This document shows positions 26,540 to 34,499 of a stretch of 64,000 bases of DNA, in pieces. The notes under the pieces are model-generated. The model saw nothing but the letters and a program-made list of their open reading frames with translations, was not told the origin of the DNA and did no database searches. Position 1 is the stretch's first letter. Every line of letters starts with the position of its first letter. A program made the translations under genes and the position numbers. Source of the stretch: CAIVAT01 sp037133475 (lineage in GTDB: Bacteria; Bacteroidota; Bacteroidia; Bacteroidales; FEN-979). The DNA lies in the NCBI GenBank assembly GCA_037133475.1, contig JBAXOB010000007.1, positions 61,844 to 125,843 on the forward strand, in the 5' to 3' direction.

Positions 26540-27994
26540 ATGAAGAAGATAGTCGTTCTGGGTGCCGGCATTGCCGGCCATACCACCTCCCTTTTGTTAA
26601 AACATAAACTGGGAAGCAAACACCAGGTGATTGTGGTAAGTCCGCACGACCGGTACCAGTGGATACCATCCAACATATGGGTGGGCATCGGCCAGATGAC
26701 GGCCAAACAGGTCTCTTTTCCGCTTGCCCCGGTTTATCGTAAAAAGGGGATCGAATTCATCCAGGGAATGGCAAAGGTTATCTATCCCGAAGGATCAGGC
26801 AACGGTGCGTCATACGTGGAATTTGAGTATACTGCGGGTGAAAAGGCGGGCCAGACCGGAAAAGTCGAATACGATTTCCTGGTAAACGCAACCGGTCCCA
26901 AGCTTAATTTTGCCGCAACCGAAGGGCTCGGTCCGAAGGGGTTCACCAATTCGGTCTGCACCTATCCGCACGCGGAAGAGGCATGGCAAAACCTGCAGAA
27001 ATCGCTTGATAAAATGGCCGGAGGGGAGAAACAGCGGTTTCTCATCGGCACAGGCCATCCGACAGCCACCTGCCAGGGTGCCGCCTTCGAATACGCATTG
27101 AATGTCGCTTTTGAAATTGGCAAGCGAAAATTGAATCATTTGGCTGAGATCACCTGGATCACCAATGAAAACGAGGTGGGTGATTTCGGGATGGGGGGAG
27201 CCTTCATCAAAAAAGGGGGGTATGTCACCTCCACACGGGTTTTCGCCGAATCGATCCTGGCCGAATATGACATCAAATGGATCACCGGTGCAGGGATCAT
27301 CAAGGTTGAAGAGGGCAAAGCCCATTATGAGACCCTCGATGGAGAACGCCATGTCAGCGAGTTTGACTTTGCCATGCTGATCCCCTCCTTTGCCGGCGCA
27401 GGGCTGAAGGCATTCGACAGCAAAGGCGAAGATATTACGGCCAGTATGTTTGCCCCGAGCGGCTTTATGAAGGTCGATGCCGATTATACCAGCCGCCCCT
27501 ATGCCGACTGGAGCGCCGGCGACTGGCCCTCAACCTATGAAAGTCCGGCCTATCCCAATATTTTCGCCGCGGGTATTGCCTTTGCGGTGCCGCACCCGAT
27601 CTCGCAGCCCCGCAGCAGTAAAAGTGGCCTGGCCATCTTCCCGACAGCCCCGCGTACCGGCATGCCCTCGGGCGTGATTGGAAAGATCGTGGCGCTTAAC
27701 ATTATCGACAGGATCAGGAATAACCACAAAGATTCGCCCCACAAAGCCTCGATGGCCCGCATGGGAGCAGCCTGCATCATCTCATCGGGCTATGGCATCC
27801 GCGACGGGATGGCCGCCTCCATGACCGTCTTCCCGATCGTACCCGATTACAAACGTTTCCCCGACTGGGGAAGGGATCTCAATTACACGGTTGGAGAGCC
27901 CGGGCTGGCAGGCCACTGGGTAAAACTGCTGCTCCATTACCTGTTTATCTACAAGGCAAAAGCAAAACCCTTCTGGTTCCTGATTCCTGAGTAA
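26540..27994 (+). CDS. SQR-like FAD-dependent oxidoreductase (sulfide:quinone reductase family)
   Basis: 484 residues from the ATG at 26540 (MKKIVVLGAG). An N-terminal Rossmann FAD site is clear (VVLGAGIAGHTTSLLLK). Cys178 in GHPTATCQGAAFEY sits where sulfide:quinone reductases keep a catalytic Cys; another, Cys412, lies in the second half. The last 30 residues (HWVKLLLHYLFIYKAKAKPF) are basic and aromatic, like SQR membrane-binding tails. It probably oxidises sulfide or a related sulfur species at the membrane and passes electrons to quinone; the substrate is inferred. The frame is open to 26459, but that segment is not family-like. Confidence 0.85.
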   Translation: MKKIVVLGAGIAGHTTSLLLKHKLGSKHQVIVVSPHDRYQWIPSNIWVGIGQMTAKQVSFPLAPVYRKKGIEFIQGMAKVIYPEGSGNGASYVEFEYTAGEKAGQTGKVEYDFLVNATGPKLNFAATEGLGPKGFTNSVCTYPHAEEAWQNLQKSLDKMAGGEKQRFLIGTGHPTATCQGAAFEYALNVAFEIGKRKLNHLAEITWITNENEVGDFGMGGAFIKKGGYVTSTRVFAESILAEYDIKWITGAGIIKVEEGKAHYETLDGERHVSEFDFAMLIPSFAGAGLKAFDSKGEDITASMFAPSGFMKVDADYTSRPYADWSAGDWPSTYESPAYPNIFAAGIAFAVPHPISQPRSSKSGLAIFPTAPRTGMPSGVIGKIVALNIIDRIRNNHKDSPHKASMARMGAACIISSGYGIRDGMAASMTVFPIVPDYKRFPDWGRDLNYTVGEPGLAGHWVKLLLHYLFIYKAKAKPFWFLIPE

Positions 27995-28033
27995 CCCATC
28001 TTCATCAATGTTTTATCGTTAAAAATCTGCAAA

Positions 28034-28195
28034 ATGCAAACAAAACCCATATCCTCCGGCCCCAAAGGCATTGACTATCCCCCCTATCCCACCCGTACCA
28101 CCCGGTTCTGGCGCAAATTTTTTCCCTGGCAGGTGGTCCGGTTCTTCGTGCTGAACCTCAAAATCATGCGCATTATCATCGGCGGCCATTCCTAG
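28034..28195 (+). CDS. 53-residue basic aromatic protein after the SQR-like gene
   Basis: A short gene read directly from the sequence: ATG at 28034, TAG at 28193. It begins MQTKPISSGPKGIDYPPY and contains TRFWRKFFPWQVVRFFVLNL, ending IGGHS. It is basic, rich in Trp and Phe, and has one amphipathic or membrane-skimming stretch (about 25-48). It lies 39 bases after the SQR-like stop on the same strand. The codon pattern looks coding (no rare stretches, clean stop). No function is known to me; it could anchor or assist the SQR-like enzyme at the membrane. Too short to be certain. Confidence 0.7.
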   Translation: MQTKPISSGPKGIDYPPYPTRTTRFWRKFFPWQVVRFFVLNLKIMRIIIGGHS

Positions 28196-28243
28196 CCTTC
28201 CTTCGTCTTTTCCAGGGAAATAATTCATTATTTTTTCAAACAT

Positions 28244-28261
28244 AATGAACATATGTTCATT
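28244..28261. promoter_or_regulatory. 18-bp perfect palindrome AATGAACATATGTTCATT
   Basis: Perfect two-fold symmetry centred on CATATG, ending six bases before the -7 box at 28268-28275 and so overlapping the spacer. Typical position and form of a dimeric repressor operator. Confidence 0.65.
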
Positions 28262-28267
28262 TATTTT

Positions 28268-28275
28268 TAACTTTG
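28268..28275 (+). promoter_or_regulatory. -7 box TAACTTTG before the thioesterase gene
   Basis: TAACTTTGCAGG. Transcription should start near 28282, downstream of the first possible TTG start at 28273, and thus sets the real start at 28288 or later. Confidence 0.6.
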
Positions 28276-28287
28276 CAGGAAAAAAAC

Positions 28288-28680
28288 TTGGATAACGAAC
28301 TTCAGAAGGGCAGATGTTTGACAAGGCAGAGCAGGATTGTCTTTCCCCGGCATCTGAATTCAATCGGAACATTTTTCGGCGGCGAGGCCATGCAATGGCT
28401 CGATGAGGTTGCCTTTATCACCGCAACCCGCTACAGCAGGCAGCGGATGGTTACCGTAAAGGCTGAAAACGTGCGGTTTCTAAAACCGGTCGTTTTGGAT
28501 ACCATTCTTGAACTTGTGGGAAGTGTTGTTAAAACAGGCCAGGTAAGGCTTTTTATAAAAGTCGAGGTTTTTGCCGAAAGCCTTTATTCCGAACACCGTG
28601 AAATGGTGATGGATGCCGACTTTGTCTTTGTACCCTGTAATGACGACCTCCATCCCGTCCCATTGAAAAACCCGGAATAA
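28288..28680 (+). CDS. Hotdog acyl-CoA thioesterase
   Basis: About 130 residues with a hotdog fold of the YciA/BFIT type: PRHLNSIGTFFGGEAMQWLDEVAF, where Asn, Gly and Asp are the usual active-site positions, then VTVKAENVRFLKPV. It hydrolyses acyl-CoA esters; chain preference unknown. There is no ATG before the domain: TTG codons at 28273, 28288 and 28318 are available, and the -7 box at 28268-28275 makes 28288 the earliest start after transcription begins. A perfect palindrome precedes the promoter. DUF134 follows after 15 bases. Confidence 0.82.
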   Translation: MDNELQKGRCLTRQSRIVFPRHLNSIGTFFGGEAMQWLDEVAFITATRYSRQRMVTVKAENVRFLKPVVLDTILELVGSVVKTGQVRLFIKVEVFAESLYSEHREMVMDADFVFVPCNDDLHPVPLKNPE

Positions 28681-28695
28681 AACCTGTGCCTGCGG

Positions 28696-29280
28696 ATGCC
28701 ACGCCCCAAAAGAAAACGAAACGTAACCCAGCCTCCCATGATGGAGGGATTCAAGCCCTTCGGCATCCCGGTCACCGACCTGGAACCGGTTATCCTGCTG
28801 TTCGAGGAATATGAGACCATCCGCCTGCTTGACTACATGGGAATGACCCAGTTCCAGGCTGCTGAGGAGATGTCGGTATCGCGCCCGACGCTGACGCGGA
28901 TTTATGAAAAGGCCCGTCGCACCATCGCCGAGGCTTTTGTCGATGGCAAGGCCATCTTCATCGAGGGTGGCGATTATCACACCGACGGGTTCTGGTACCG
29001 CTGCGAAGCCTGCTTTAAACTTCTGATCGGCAAAGCGGAACTGACCTCCTGCAACTATTGTGAATCGGAACAGATCAGGCCCCTGGTATCAAAAACAGCC
29101 AGGACTGAGCCGCCCCGTGATGAGGGAACCGATTATTGTATCTGCCTGAAATGCAATACAAAAACACAACACCAGCCGGGAGTTCCCTGCCGGCTAAGCG
29201 ATTGCCCCGAATGCGGCCATCAAATGATGCGTGAAAACAGTTATCATCACCAATTATATCTAAATAAAGAGACTCTATGA
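28696..29280 (+). CDS. DUF134 (UPF0251) DNA-binding protein with zinc ribbons
   Basis: A 194-residue protein. The N-terminal half (about 1-90) is the DUF134 helix-turn-helix (ETIRLLDYMGMTQFQAAEEM, then SVSRPTLTRIYEKAR). The C-terminal part has two Cys clusters: CEACFKLL with SCNYC, and CICLKC with CRLSDCPECG, both arranged as zinc ribbons. The family is predicted to regulate transcription; the second Cys cluster resembles those attached to NifX-like domains. Its stop overlaps the start of the NifX-like gene by four bases (ATGA). It may be the protein that binds the palindrome at 28244. Confidence 0.88.
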   Translation: MPRPKRKRNVTQPPMMEGFKPFGIPVTDLEPVILLFEEYETIRLLDYMGMTQFQAAEEMSVSRPTLTRIYEKARRTIAEAFVDGKAIFIEGGDYHTDGFWYRCEACFKLLIGKAELTSCNYCESEQIRPLVSKTARTEPPRDEGTDYCICLKCNTKTQHQPGVPCRLSDCPECGHQMMRENSYHHQLYLNKETL

Positions 29281-29636
29281 AAATCGCCCTACCTGTTGAA
29301 AATGGTTTCGTTAACGGCCATTTCGGACATTCTGAAAATTTCGTGGTTTATACCATCTCGCCGGAGCGGGAAATCGTTTCGGTCAGCCAGGCCCCTTCAC
29401 CCGGGGGATGCGGCTGCAAATCGGGAATTGCCGAAATCCTGGCGGACCTGGGTGTATCGGTCATGCTGGCCGGCAACATCGGGGCCGGGGCAATCAACCA
29501 TCTGAACCAATACGGCATTGAGGTCGTCAGGGGATGCCAGGGTGAAACCACCCTTGCGGTAAACACCTACCTTTCCGGCGGCATCATCGATAACCAGCAA
29601 ACCTGCACGGCACATGAAGGCTGTGGTAATCATTAA
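29277..29636 (+). CDS. NifX/NifB C-terminal-like protein
   Basis: A 119-residue protein of the dinitrogenase iron-molybdenum cofactor biosynthesis family: MKIALPVENGFVNGHFGHSE, the Cys pair in GGCGCKSGI, and IGAGAINHL with GIEVVRGCQG. No nif genes are present, so a role in nitrogenase assembly is unlikely; such stand-alone proteins are thought to bind metal-sulfur clusters. The extra Cys-rich tail (TCTAHEGCGNH) could bind metal. Translationally coupled to DUF134 (ATGA overlap), followed after 12 bases by the methyltransferase. Confidence 0.9.
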   Translation: MKIALPVENGFVNGHFGHSENFVVYTISPEREIVSVSQAPSPGGCGCKSGIAEILADLGVSVMLAGNIGAGAINHLNQYGIEVVRGCQGETTLAVNTYLSGGIIDNQQTCTAHEGCGNH

Positions 29637-29648
29637 AATTCTCACCTT

Positions 29649-30263
29649 ATGAACGACTTTGATCAGAAAGCCCGGGAATGGGACAAAAACAAGATGCATA
29701 TGGAACGTACCATCGCGGTTGCCGGGCAACTCCAAAAGTTGGTTTCATCCATGCATGGAATGAAGGCAATGGAATTCGGGGCAGGCACGGGACTGCTCAG
29801 CTTTTACCTGAAGGAGCAGTTTTCGGAGATCACCCTGGTTGACAGCTCCCAGGAGATGCTCAAGGTGGCAAAGCAAAAAATGCAGGGTGACGACCATCTG
29901 AAATTCAGGACCCTGTTTATCAACCTTGAAACGGAAGACTGGAGCGAAGAGTCGTTCGACATCATTTACAGCCAGATGGTGCTGCACCATATCGGCGATA
30001 CCTCCGCCATCCTGAAGAAGTTCTATGATCTCCTGAAGCCGGGAGGGATCCTGGCCGTAGCCGACCTCTATCTTGAGGACGGCTCATTCCACGACGGCGC
30101 CGCCAACGTTCTCCCGGGATTTGATACGGGTAGTCTTGAAACCCTTCTTGTAGAGCAGGGTTTCCACGATTGCAGGTTTGAACCCTGTTTTGTGATGAGG
30201 AAGGAAAAACCTGACGGAACGGTCAGCGAATACCCCGTTTTCCTGCTGACCGCAATACGCTGA
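29649..30263 (+). CDS. Class I SAM-dependent methyltransferase
   Basis: A 204-residue protein with the SAM-binding motif I MEFGAGTGLLSFYL, motif II around LVDSSQEMLKVAK, and DIIYSQMVLHHI, typical of the Methyltransf_11/25 group. The N-terminus FDQKAREWDKN is common among small-molecule methyltransferases encoded next to metal or sulfur genes. The substrate is unknown. Last plus-strand gene of the DUF134-NifX group, convergent with the thioredoxin gene four bases away. Confidence 0.9.
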   Translation: MNDFDQKAREWDKNKMHMERTIAVAGQLQKLVSSMHGMKAMEFGAGTGLLSFYLKEQFSEITLVDSSQEMLKVAKQKMQGDDHLKFRTLFINLETEDWSEESFDIIYSQMVLHHIGDTSAILKKFYDLLKPGGILAVADLYLEDGSFHDGAANVLPGFDTGSLETLLVEQGFHDCRFEPCFVMRKEKPDGTVSEYPVFLLTAIR

Positions 30264-30267
30264 AATT

Positions 30268-30693
30268 TCAGAGAATCTTCGTACGGTCCAGTTCCTTAAG
30301 GATGTAATCCTTGGTTTTGACACCGACGATCCGCTTGACCTCCCTGCCATTCTGAAAGAGGATCATGGTGGGAATGCTGCGGATCCCGAACCTGGCTGCC
30401 GTAGCCTTCTGCTCATCAACATTGACCTTGGCAATGGTAACACTCCCATGGGTCTCTTCAGCCACCTCATTCAGCACGGGGACCATCATCTTGCAAGGCA
30501 TGCACCATGCAGCCCAGAAATCGACCAGGATAGTCCCTGTTTTTATCTTGTTCTGAAAATTCTGATCGGTCAGCATGACTACCTTGTCGCTATCCTTGAC
30601 ATCCTTCAGGCTTTTCATACGTTTCCTGGCGTTGAGTATCAGCAATCCTAAAAGGACTGCCAGGGTTCCAACTGAAATAATCGTTATCCACAT
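30268..30693 (-). CDS. Membrane-anchored thioredoxin
   Basis: A 141-residue protein: one N-terminal membrane segment (about 3-21), a basic stretch (RKRMK) and a thioredoxin domain with the active site WCMPCK (Cys64, Cys67) and cis-Pro in RSIPTMILF. CMPC instead of CGPC is a known variant. Topology is uncertain: basic residues follow the segment, which favours the catalytic domain in the cytoplasm. A -7 box is present at 30715-30722. Confidence 0.93.
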   Translation of the reverse strand: MWITIISVGTLAVLLGLLILNARKRMKSLKDVKDSDKVVMLTDQNFQNKIKTGTILVDFWAAWCMPCKMMVPVLNEVAEETHGSVTIAKVNVDEQKATAARFGIRSIPTMILFQNGREVKRIVGVKTKDYILKELDRTKIL

Positions 30694-30714
30694 AATTCTG
30701 CTTTTTTATGGATG

Positions 30715-30722
30715 CAAAGGTA
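30715..30722 (-). promoter_or_regulatory. -7 box TACCTTTG before the thioredoxin gene
   Basis: Minus-strand TACCTTTGCATCC, 21 bases before the ATG at 30693. Confidence 0.6.
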
Positions 30723-30971
30723 ACGATAATTCGCTTATTGGTGATACTAAAGCGATTTATTTCGAAAATAACAGAAAGGTGTTGCCGGCAGAGAGGGGGC
30801 ATGCGCCAATTTGGAGAAGGCATCGCGCGGTAACAGCTCCATCAATGGCCTGAAAATTGAGATGCTCAAACCGCAGAGATACAACGGTATGATCATGACC
30901 AGGGGAATGAACCTTCGACGTTTGCCACCCAATGGATCCGGACTGCCCTCAGCAGGCTCCCGGCATGGTGA

Positions 30972-31640
30972 TCATTTAGGTTTCTGGTTCATCATCTGGT
31001 CCATATCCATCACCTTATAGCCATCAGGGAGTTTGAAGAGGCTGTCATTCACTGTAACCTTTTCAAAAGAGGTGCAGGTTGATCTTAATATCATCCCCCG
31101 CATGAGCGTCCTGGATTCCATGACAAAGCCGTCGATTCCCTCGATCAGGGTTTCGGGCGAATTTGTGACGGTTACATCCTTTGTAAACCAGGCTTCAAAA
31201 GGGGGGATTTTATCGGGATAGGTCACCGTTGCTTTCCTGCAATTCAGCCCGGCAATCACCCGGGTCTCCTCCCCGATTTTGATTTCGGGTTTTCCGAGGT
31301 CCATCATCCCCCGTAACTTAGAGAGGCTTTGTTTGGTTGATCTCAGGGCCAGTTTTTTGCCCATCATATCCATGCAGGCAAACGACTCGCCGGTGGCGGC
31401 ATCATGGATCATGATCAGGTTGCCCATACCCGATTTACTCTCATTCCGGGTATTCCCGTTTTTAAACCAGATGGTTTGTTCCCTGGGCAACAGGCTCACC
31501 AGCTGCTGCTGGGCCGATAGGGTATCGGGAAAGGTAAATTTCATCATCAGCTTACCCTCGCCGATTTTGGTCTGGGCAACCAGGATGCCGGCAAGAAATG
31601 AAAATGCGAAAACGAAAAAAATCCTTGAAGCTGTGTTCAT
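30972..31640 (-). CDS. Exported DUF4412-like protein
   Basis: A 222-residue protein with a signal peptide (VFAFSFLAGILVAQ) and a beta-rich body: GEGKLMMKFTFPDT near the start, then TRNESKSGMGNLIMI and IAGLNCRKATVTYP. This pattern resembles DUF4412 and GLPGLI-type periplasmic proteins of Bacteroidetes, whose function is not known. It is Met-rich near the end (VMDMDQMMNQ). No clear operon partner. Confidence is good that it is a gene, moderate on the family. Confidence 0.75.
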   Translation of the reverse strand: MNTASRIFFVFAFSFLAGILVAQTKIGEGKLMMKFTFPDTLSAQQQLVSLLPREQTIWFKNGNTRNESKSGMGNLIMIHDAATGESFACMDMMGKKLALRSTKQSLSKLRGMMDLGKPEIKIGEETRVIAGLNCRKATVTYPDKIPPFEAWFTKDVTVTNSPETLIEGIDGFVMESRTLMRGMILRSTCTSFEKVTVNDSLFKLPDGYKVMDMDQMMNQKPK

Positions 31641-32135
31641 TTTGGATTGAGTTATTTGTTAAACCGCCATTGTTCGACCGCTGACCGTATTTGCGACGGG
31701 GCTGAGCCTGCCCGGTTCGCTGCTTTTTCCTTTTTCCCCTCCACGATGACCGATAGGGGAACAGGTTGGATAATGGTGTCAAATTTAGGGAAGAATTTTG
31801 AAAAAGGGCACCATTTACCGGAAATGTTCTTCTTTGACACAGGAAAACCGGGGTTCTTGAAAAACAATTTTTCAACAGATTATTTCGCAGCAACTTAACA
31901 ACCTGTATGGCATCCTGATCCCAGAGAATCCCATTGTCAACGTTGTGTAAATCATGGTGAACTTTGTGGTTAAGTTAATCAGAAATATGCTTCCGTCAGG
32001 ATTCTGATGAAAACACCATAGTTAAAACGGACGGTAAATCAATACCCTGCTGTTAAAATTATGTTAATTCCGCAGGTCCTTGGCAATAATAGCGGGTTTA
32101 ACATGTTATTAATCCGTTTGCACTCATGTCATTGT
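31641..32135. other. Intergenic region before the metal efflux operon
   Basis: About 495 bases without a convincing gene; the short frames here lack codon bias and any motif. It contains a degenerate intergenic repeat ending in CTTTGTGGTTAAG at about 31930-31977. I found no clean -7 box for the efflux operon. Confidence 0.5.
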
Positions 32136-33401
32136 ATGAAAAAAAGTTATCTCATTTATTTGATTTTCACAATATTACTTAATATTACCGGATACTCCCA
32201 GCAGGACACCCTCCGGATCAGCCTGAAGCAGGCGGATTCAATACTCGTCACCGGGAATCTTTCGCTCATCGCTGCAAGGTACCAGGTCGATGCGGCAAAG
32301 GCCCAGGCGATCCAGGCAAAGGTTTTTCAGAATCCCTATTTTTCAGCAGAACTGAGCCTTTACAATTCGGAAGCCCATAATTTCTTTGATGTCGGATATC
32401 CCGAAGGTAATAAATCCTTTGCCCTGACCCAGCTTTTCCAGGTGGCAGGCCAGCGGATAACCGGTTACCGCCTTGCAACAGAGGCGGCAAAGATGACAGA
32501 GCTGCAGTACTATGACCTCACCCGGTCGCTGAAATACCAGCTTCACCAGAGTTTCTTCACGGTTTATTACCTGTCCAGGGCGATTTCCATCATCAACAAA
32601 CAGCTGGACATGCTTTATGAAACGCTGAAAGGGTATAAAGGGCAGTATGCAAAGGGGAATATCTCCATGAAGGACTATTCACGGCTGGAGGCCTCCTACC
32701 TGCAACTCAGCAACGATAAGACAGGCATCATCGACCAGATCAACGAGAACGAAAAGACCCTGCGCATCATCCTGGCGCAGACACGTTATGTGGCCCCTGT
32801 TCCATCAAAGGAGGAGACCGGCCGGTATAAAAGCGACGGCCTGAAAATCTCAGACCTCATTGCAACAGCCACCGAAAACAGGCCCGACCTGAAGGTTAAT
32901 GAAAGCATGATCCGCCAGGGCGAACTGAACCTTTCGCTGCAGAAAAGGAGTGCAGTCCCCGACCTGACACTGGGCGTTGATTACAGCGAGAACGGCAACT
33001 ACGTCAGGAACTACACAGGGCTGACGATCGGCCTGCCGCTGCCGGTATTCAACAGGAACAAGGGCAATATCAGGATGGCCGAGGCCCAGCTCAGCGCATA
33101 CAAAGCAAACCAGGAACAGGGAACGCTGGGGGTTTCGGCCGATGTGACGGCAGCGTACAACAAGGTCAACGAACTCGATAACGAATATGGCAAAATCGAC
33201 ACCTCGCTGGTGGTGCAGGTTACCGAACTCAGCAGCGGCATCCTGGAAAATTACCGCAGGAAGAACATCTCACTGCTGGAGTTTACCGACCTATTCGAAG
33301 CTTTTTCACAATCGATCATCGACTTTTACCAGATCAGCACCAACCGCGTTAATGCATTTGAAGAGCTGAATTATGTCACCGGTATTGAATTATTCAAATA
33401 A
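32136..33401 (+). CDS. TolC-family outer membrane efflux protein (CusC/CzcC-like)
   Basis: About 421 residues from the ATG at 32136 (MKKSYLIYLIF), which starts a signal peptide; the frame is open to 32061. The body is helical with the repeated TolC plan: two halves each with long helices and short barrel strands (LALTQLF-like SFALTQLFQVAGQR; LTIGLPLPVFNRNKG). It forms the outer-membrane duct of a tripartite pump. The next two genes encode its adaptor and pump (gaps of nine and three bases), so the three form an operon. Confidence 0.9.
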   Translation: MKKSYLIYLIFTILLNITGYSQQDTLRISLKQADSILVTGNLSLIAARYQVDAAKAQAIQAKVFQNPYFSAELSLYNSEAHNFFDVGYPEGNKSFALTQLFQVAGQRITGYRLATEAAKMTELQYYDLTRSLKYQLHQSFFTVYYLSRAISIINKQLDMLYETLKGYKGQYAKGNISMKDYSRLEASYLQLSNDKTGIIDQINENEKTLRIILAQTRYVAPVPSKEETGRYKSDGLKISDLIATATENRPDLKVNESMIRQGELNLSLQKRSAVPDLTLGVDYSENGNYVRNYTGLTIGLPLPVFNRNKGNIRMAEAQLSAYKANQEQGTLGVSADVTAAYNKVNELDNEYGKIDTSLVVQVTELSSGILENYRRKNISLLEFTDLFEAFSQSIIDFYQISTNRVNAFEELNYVTGIELFK

Positions 33402-33410
33402 ACAGGAATC

Positions 33411-34496
33411 ATGCGATTGAAATCTATTTTTTGGGGAGGAGGGTTAGCCCTTATTATCTTCGGATGTACCCACCACGAAGACAACGCCGCAGAAAGTCAC
33501 GGTTTTTCGGTAACGGATACGATGATGACCCGGATCGCCATCGACACTGTGAAAAGGGAGCGGGTTGAGGGAACCATCACCCTGAATGCCAAGATCACTG
33601 CGGAGGAGGATAAATATGTGGAGGTCTTCCCGCTGGTCAGCGGCAATGTCACCTCAGTCAATGTCGAAAGCGGTGATTACGTTAAAAAGGGAGATGTTCT
33701 TGCCGTGATCCACAGCGGCGAGGTCGCCGATATGGAGCGTCAGCTCACCGAGGCACAGGGCGATGTTGCCCAGGCACGCAGGAACCTGGAGGTGCAGCAG
33801 GACCTGTATAACGCAAAACTTTCATCCGACCGCGACCTGCTGTCGGCCCAGAAGGAACTCCAGAAGGTACAGGCCAACCTTTCCAGGACCGAAGAACTTT
33901 TCAAGATCTACCATACGGGGAAAAAATCGGATTACCTCGTTACGGCGCCCATCACCGGTTTTGTAACCGATAAGAAGATCAACCACGACATGCTGCTGCG
34001 AAGCGACAATGCACAGAATATCTTTACCATAGCCCAGATCGATGAGGTATGGGTGGTTGCCAATGTTTATGAAAGCGACATCAGCCGGATCTCGGAAGGG
34101 ATGGAGGCTGAAATCCGCACCCTGAGCTACCCCGATAAGCTGTTTAAAGGAAAGGTTGACAAGATCTTCAATATCCTCGACCCCGAAACCAAGACCCTGC
34201 GTATCCGGATCCGTCTTCCCAACCCGGGGTTCATCCTCAAACCCGAGATGGTGGCAACGGTAACGCTTTATTACCAGGAAAACCAGTATTATCCTGCCGT
34301 TCCCGCCTCATGCGTGGTTTTCGATAAAAGCAAGAATTTCGTGATGGTCTTTCATGACCGCAGTCATGTCGAAACCAGGGAGATCACCATTTACAAATCG
34401 GCGGGTGAACATACCTACATCTCTGCGGGCCTGAAAGATGGTGAACGAATCATCTCGAAAAACCAGCTGTACATTTATGATGAACTCAACGATTAA
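33411..34496 (+). CDS. RND efflux adaptor lipoprotein (CusB/CzcB-like)
   Basis: A 361-residue membrane-fusion protein. The lipobox is IIFGC with Cys19, so it is probably lipid-anchored. A biotinyl-lipoyl-like half (VFPLVSGNVTSVNVESGDYV) is followed by a coiled-coil hairpin (about residues 105-165), the second lipoyl half (YLVTAPITGFVTDKKI) and a beta-barrel domain (VVANVYESDISRI). It bridges the inner-membrane pump and the TolC-type channel. Second gene of the operon. Confidence 0.93.
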   Translation: MRLKSIFWGGGLALIIFGCTHHEDNAAESHGFSVTDTMMTRIAIDTVKRERVEGTITLNAKITAEEDKYVEVFPLVSGNVTSVNVESGDYVKKGDVLAVIHSGEVADMERQLTEAQGDVAQARRNLEVQQDLYNAKLSSDRDLLSAQKELQKVQANLSRTEELFKIYHTGKKSDYLVTAPITGFVTDKKINHDMLLRSDNAQNIFTIAQIDEVWVVANVYESDISRISEGMEAEIRTLSYPDKLFKGKVDKIFNILDPETKTLRIRIRLPNPGFILKPEMVATVTLYYQENQYYPAVPASCVVFDKSKNFVMVFHDRSHVETREITIYKSAGEHTYISAGLKDGERIISKNQLYIYDELND

Positions 34497-34499
34497 GCC

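Noticed and set aside
30747..30932. Minus-strand 61-codon frame with one hydrophobic stretch
   Set aside because: No promoter, no family match I recognise, and a poor C-terminal sequence; it might be a decayed small membrane protein but support is too weak.
31647..31898. Plus-strand 83-codon frame before the efflux operon
   Set aside because: No motif, no signal peptide, and unbiased codon use; treated as intergenic.
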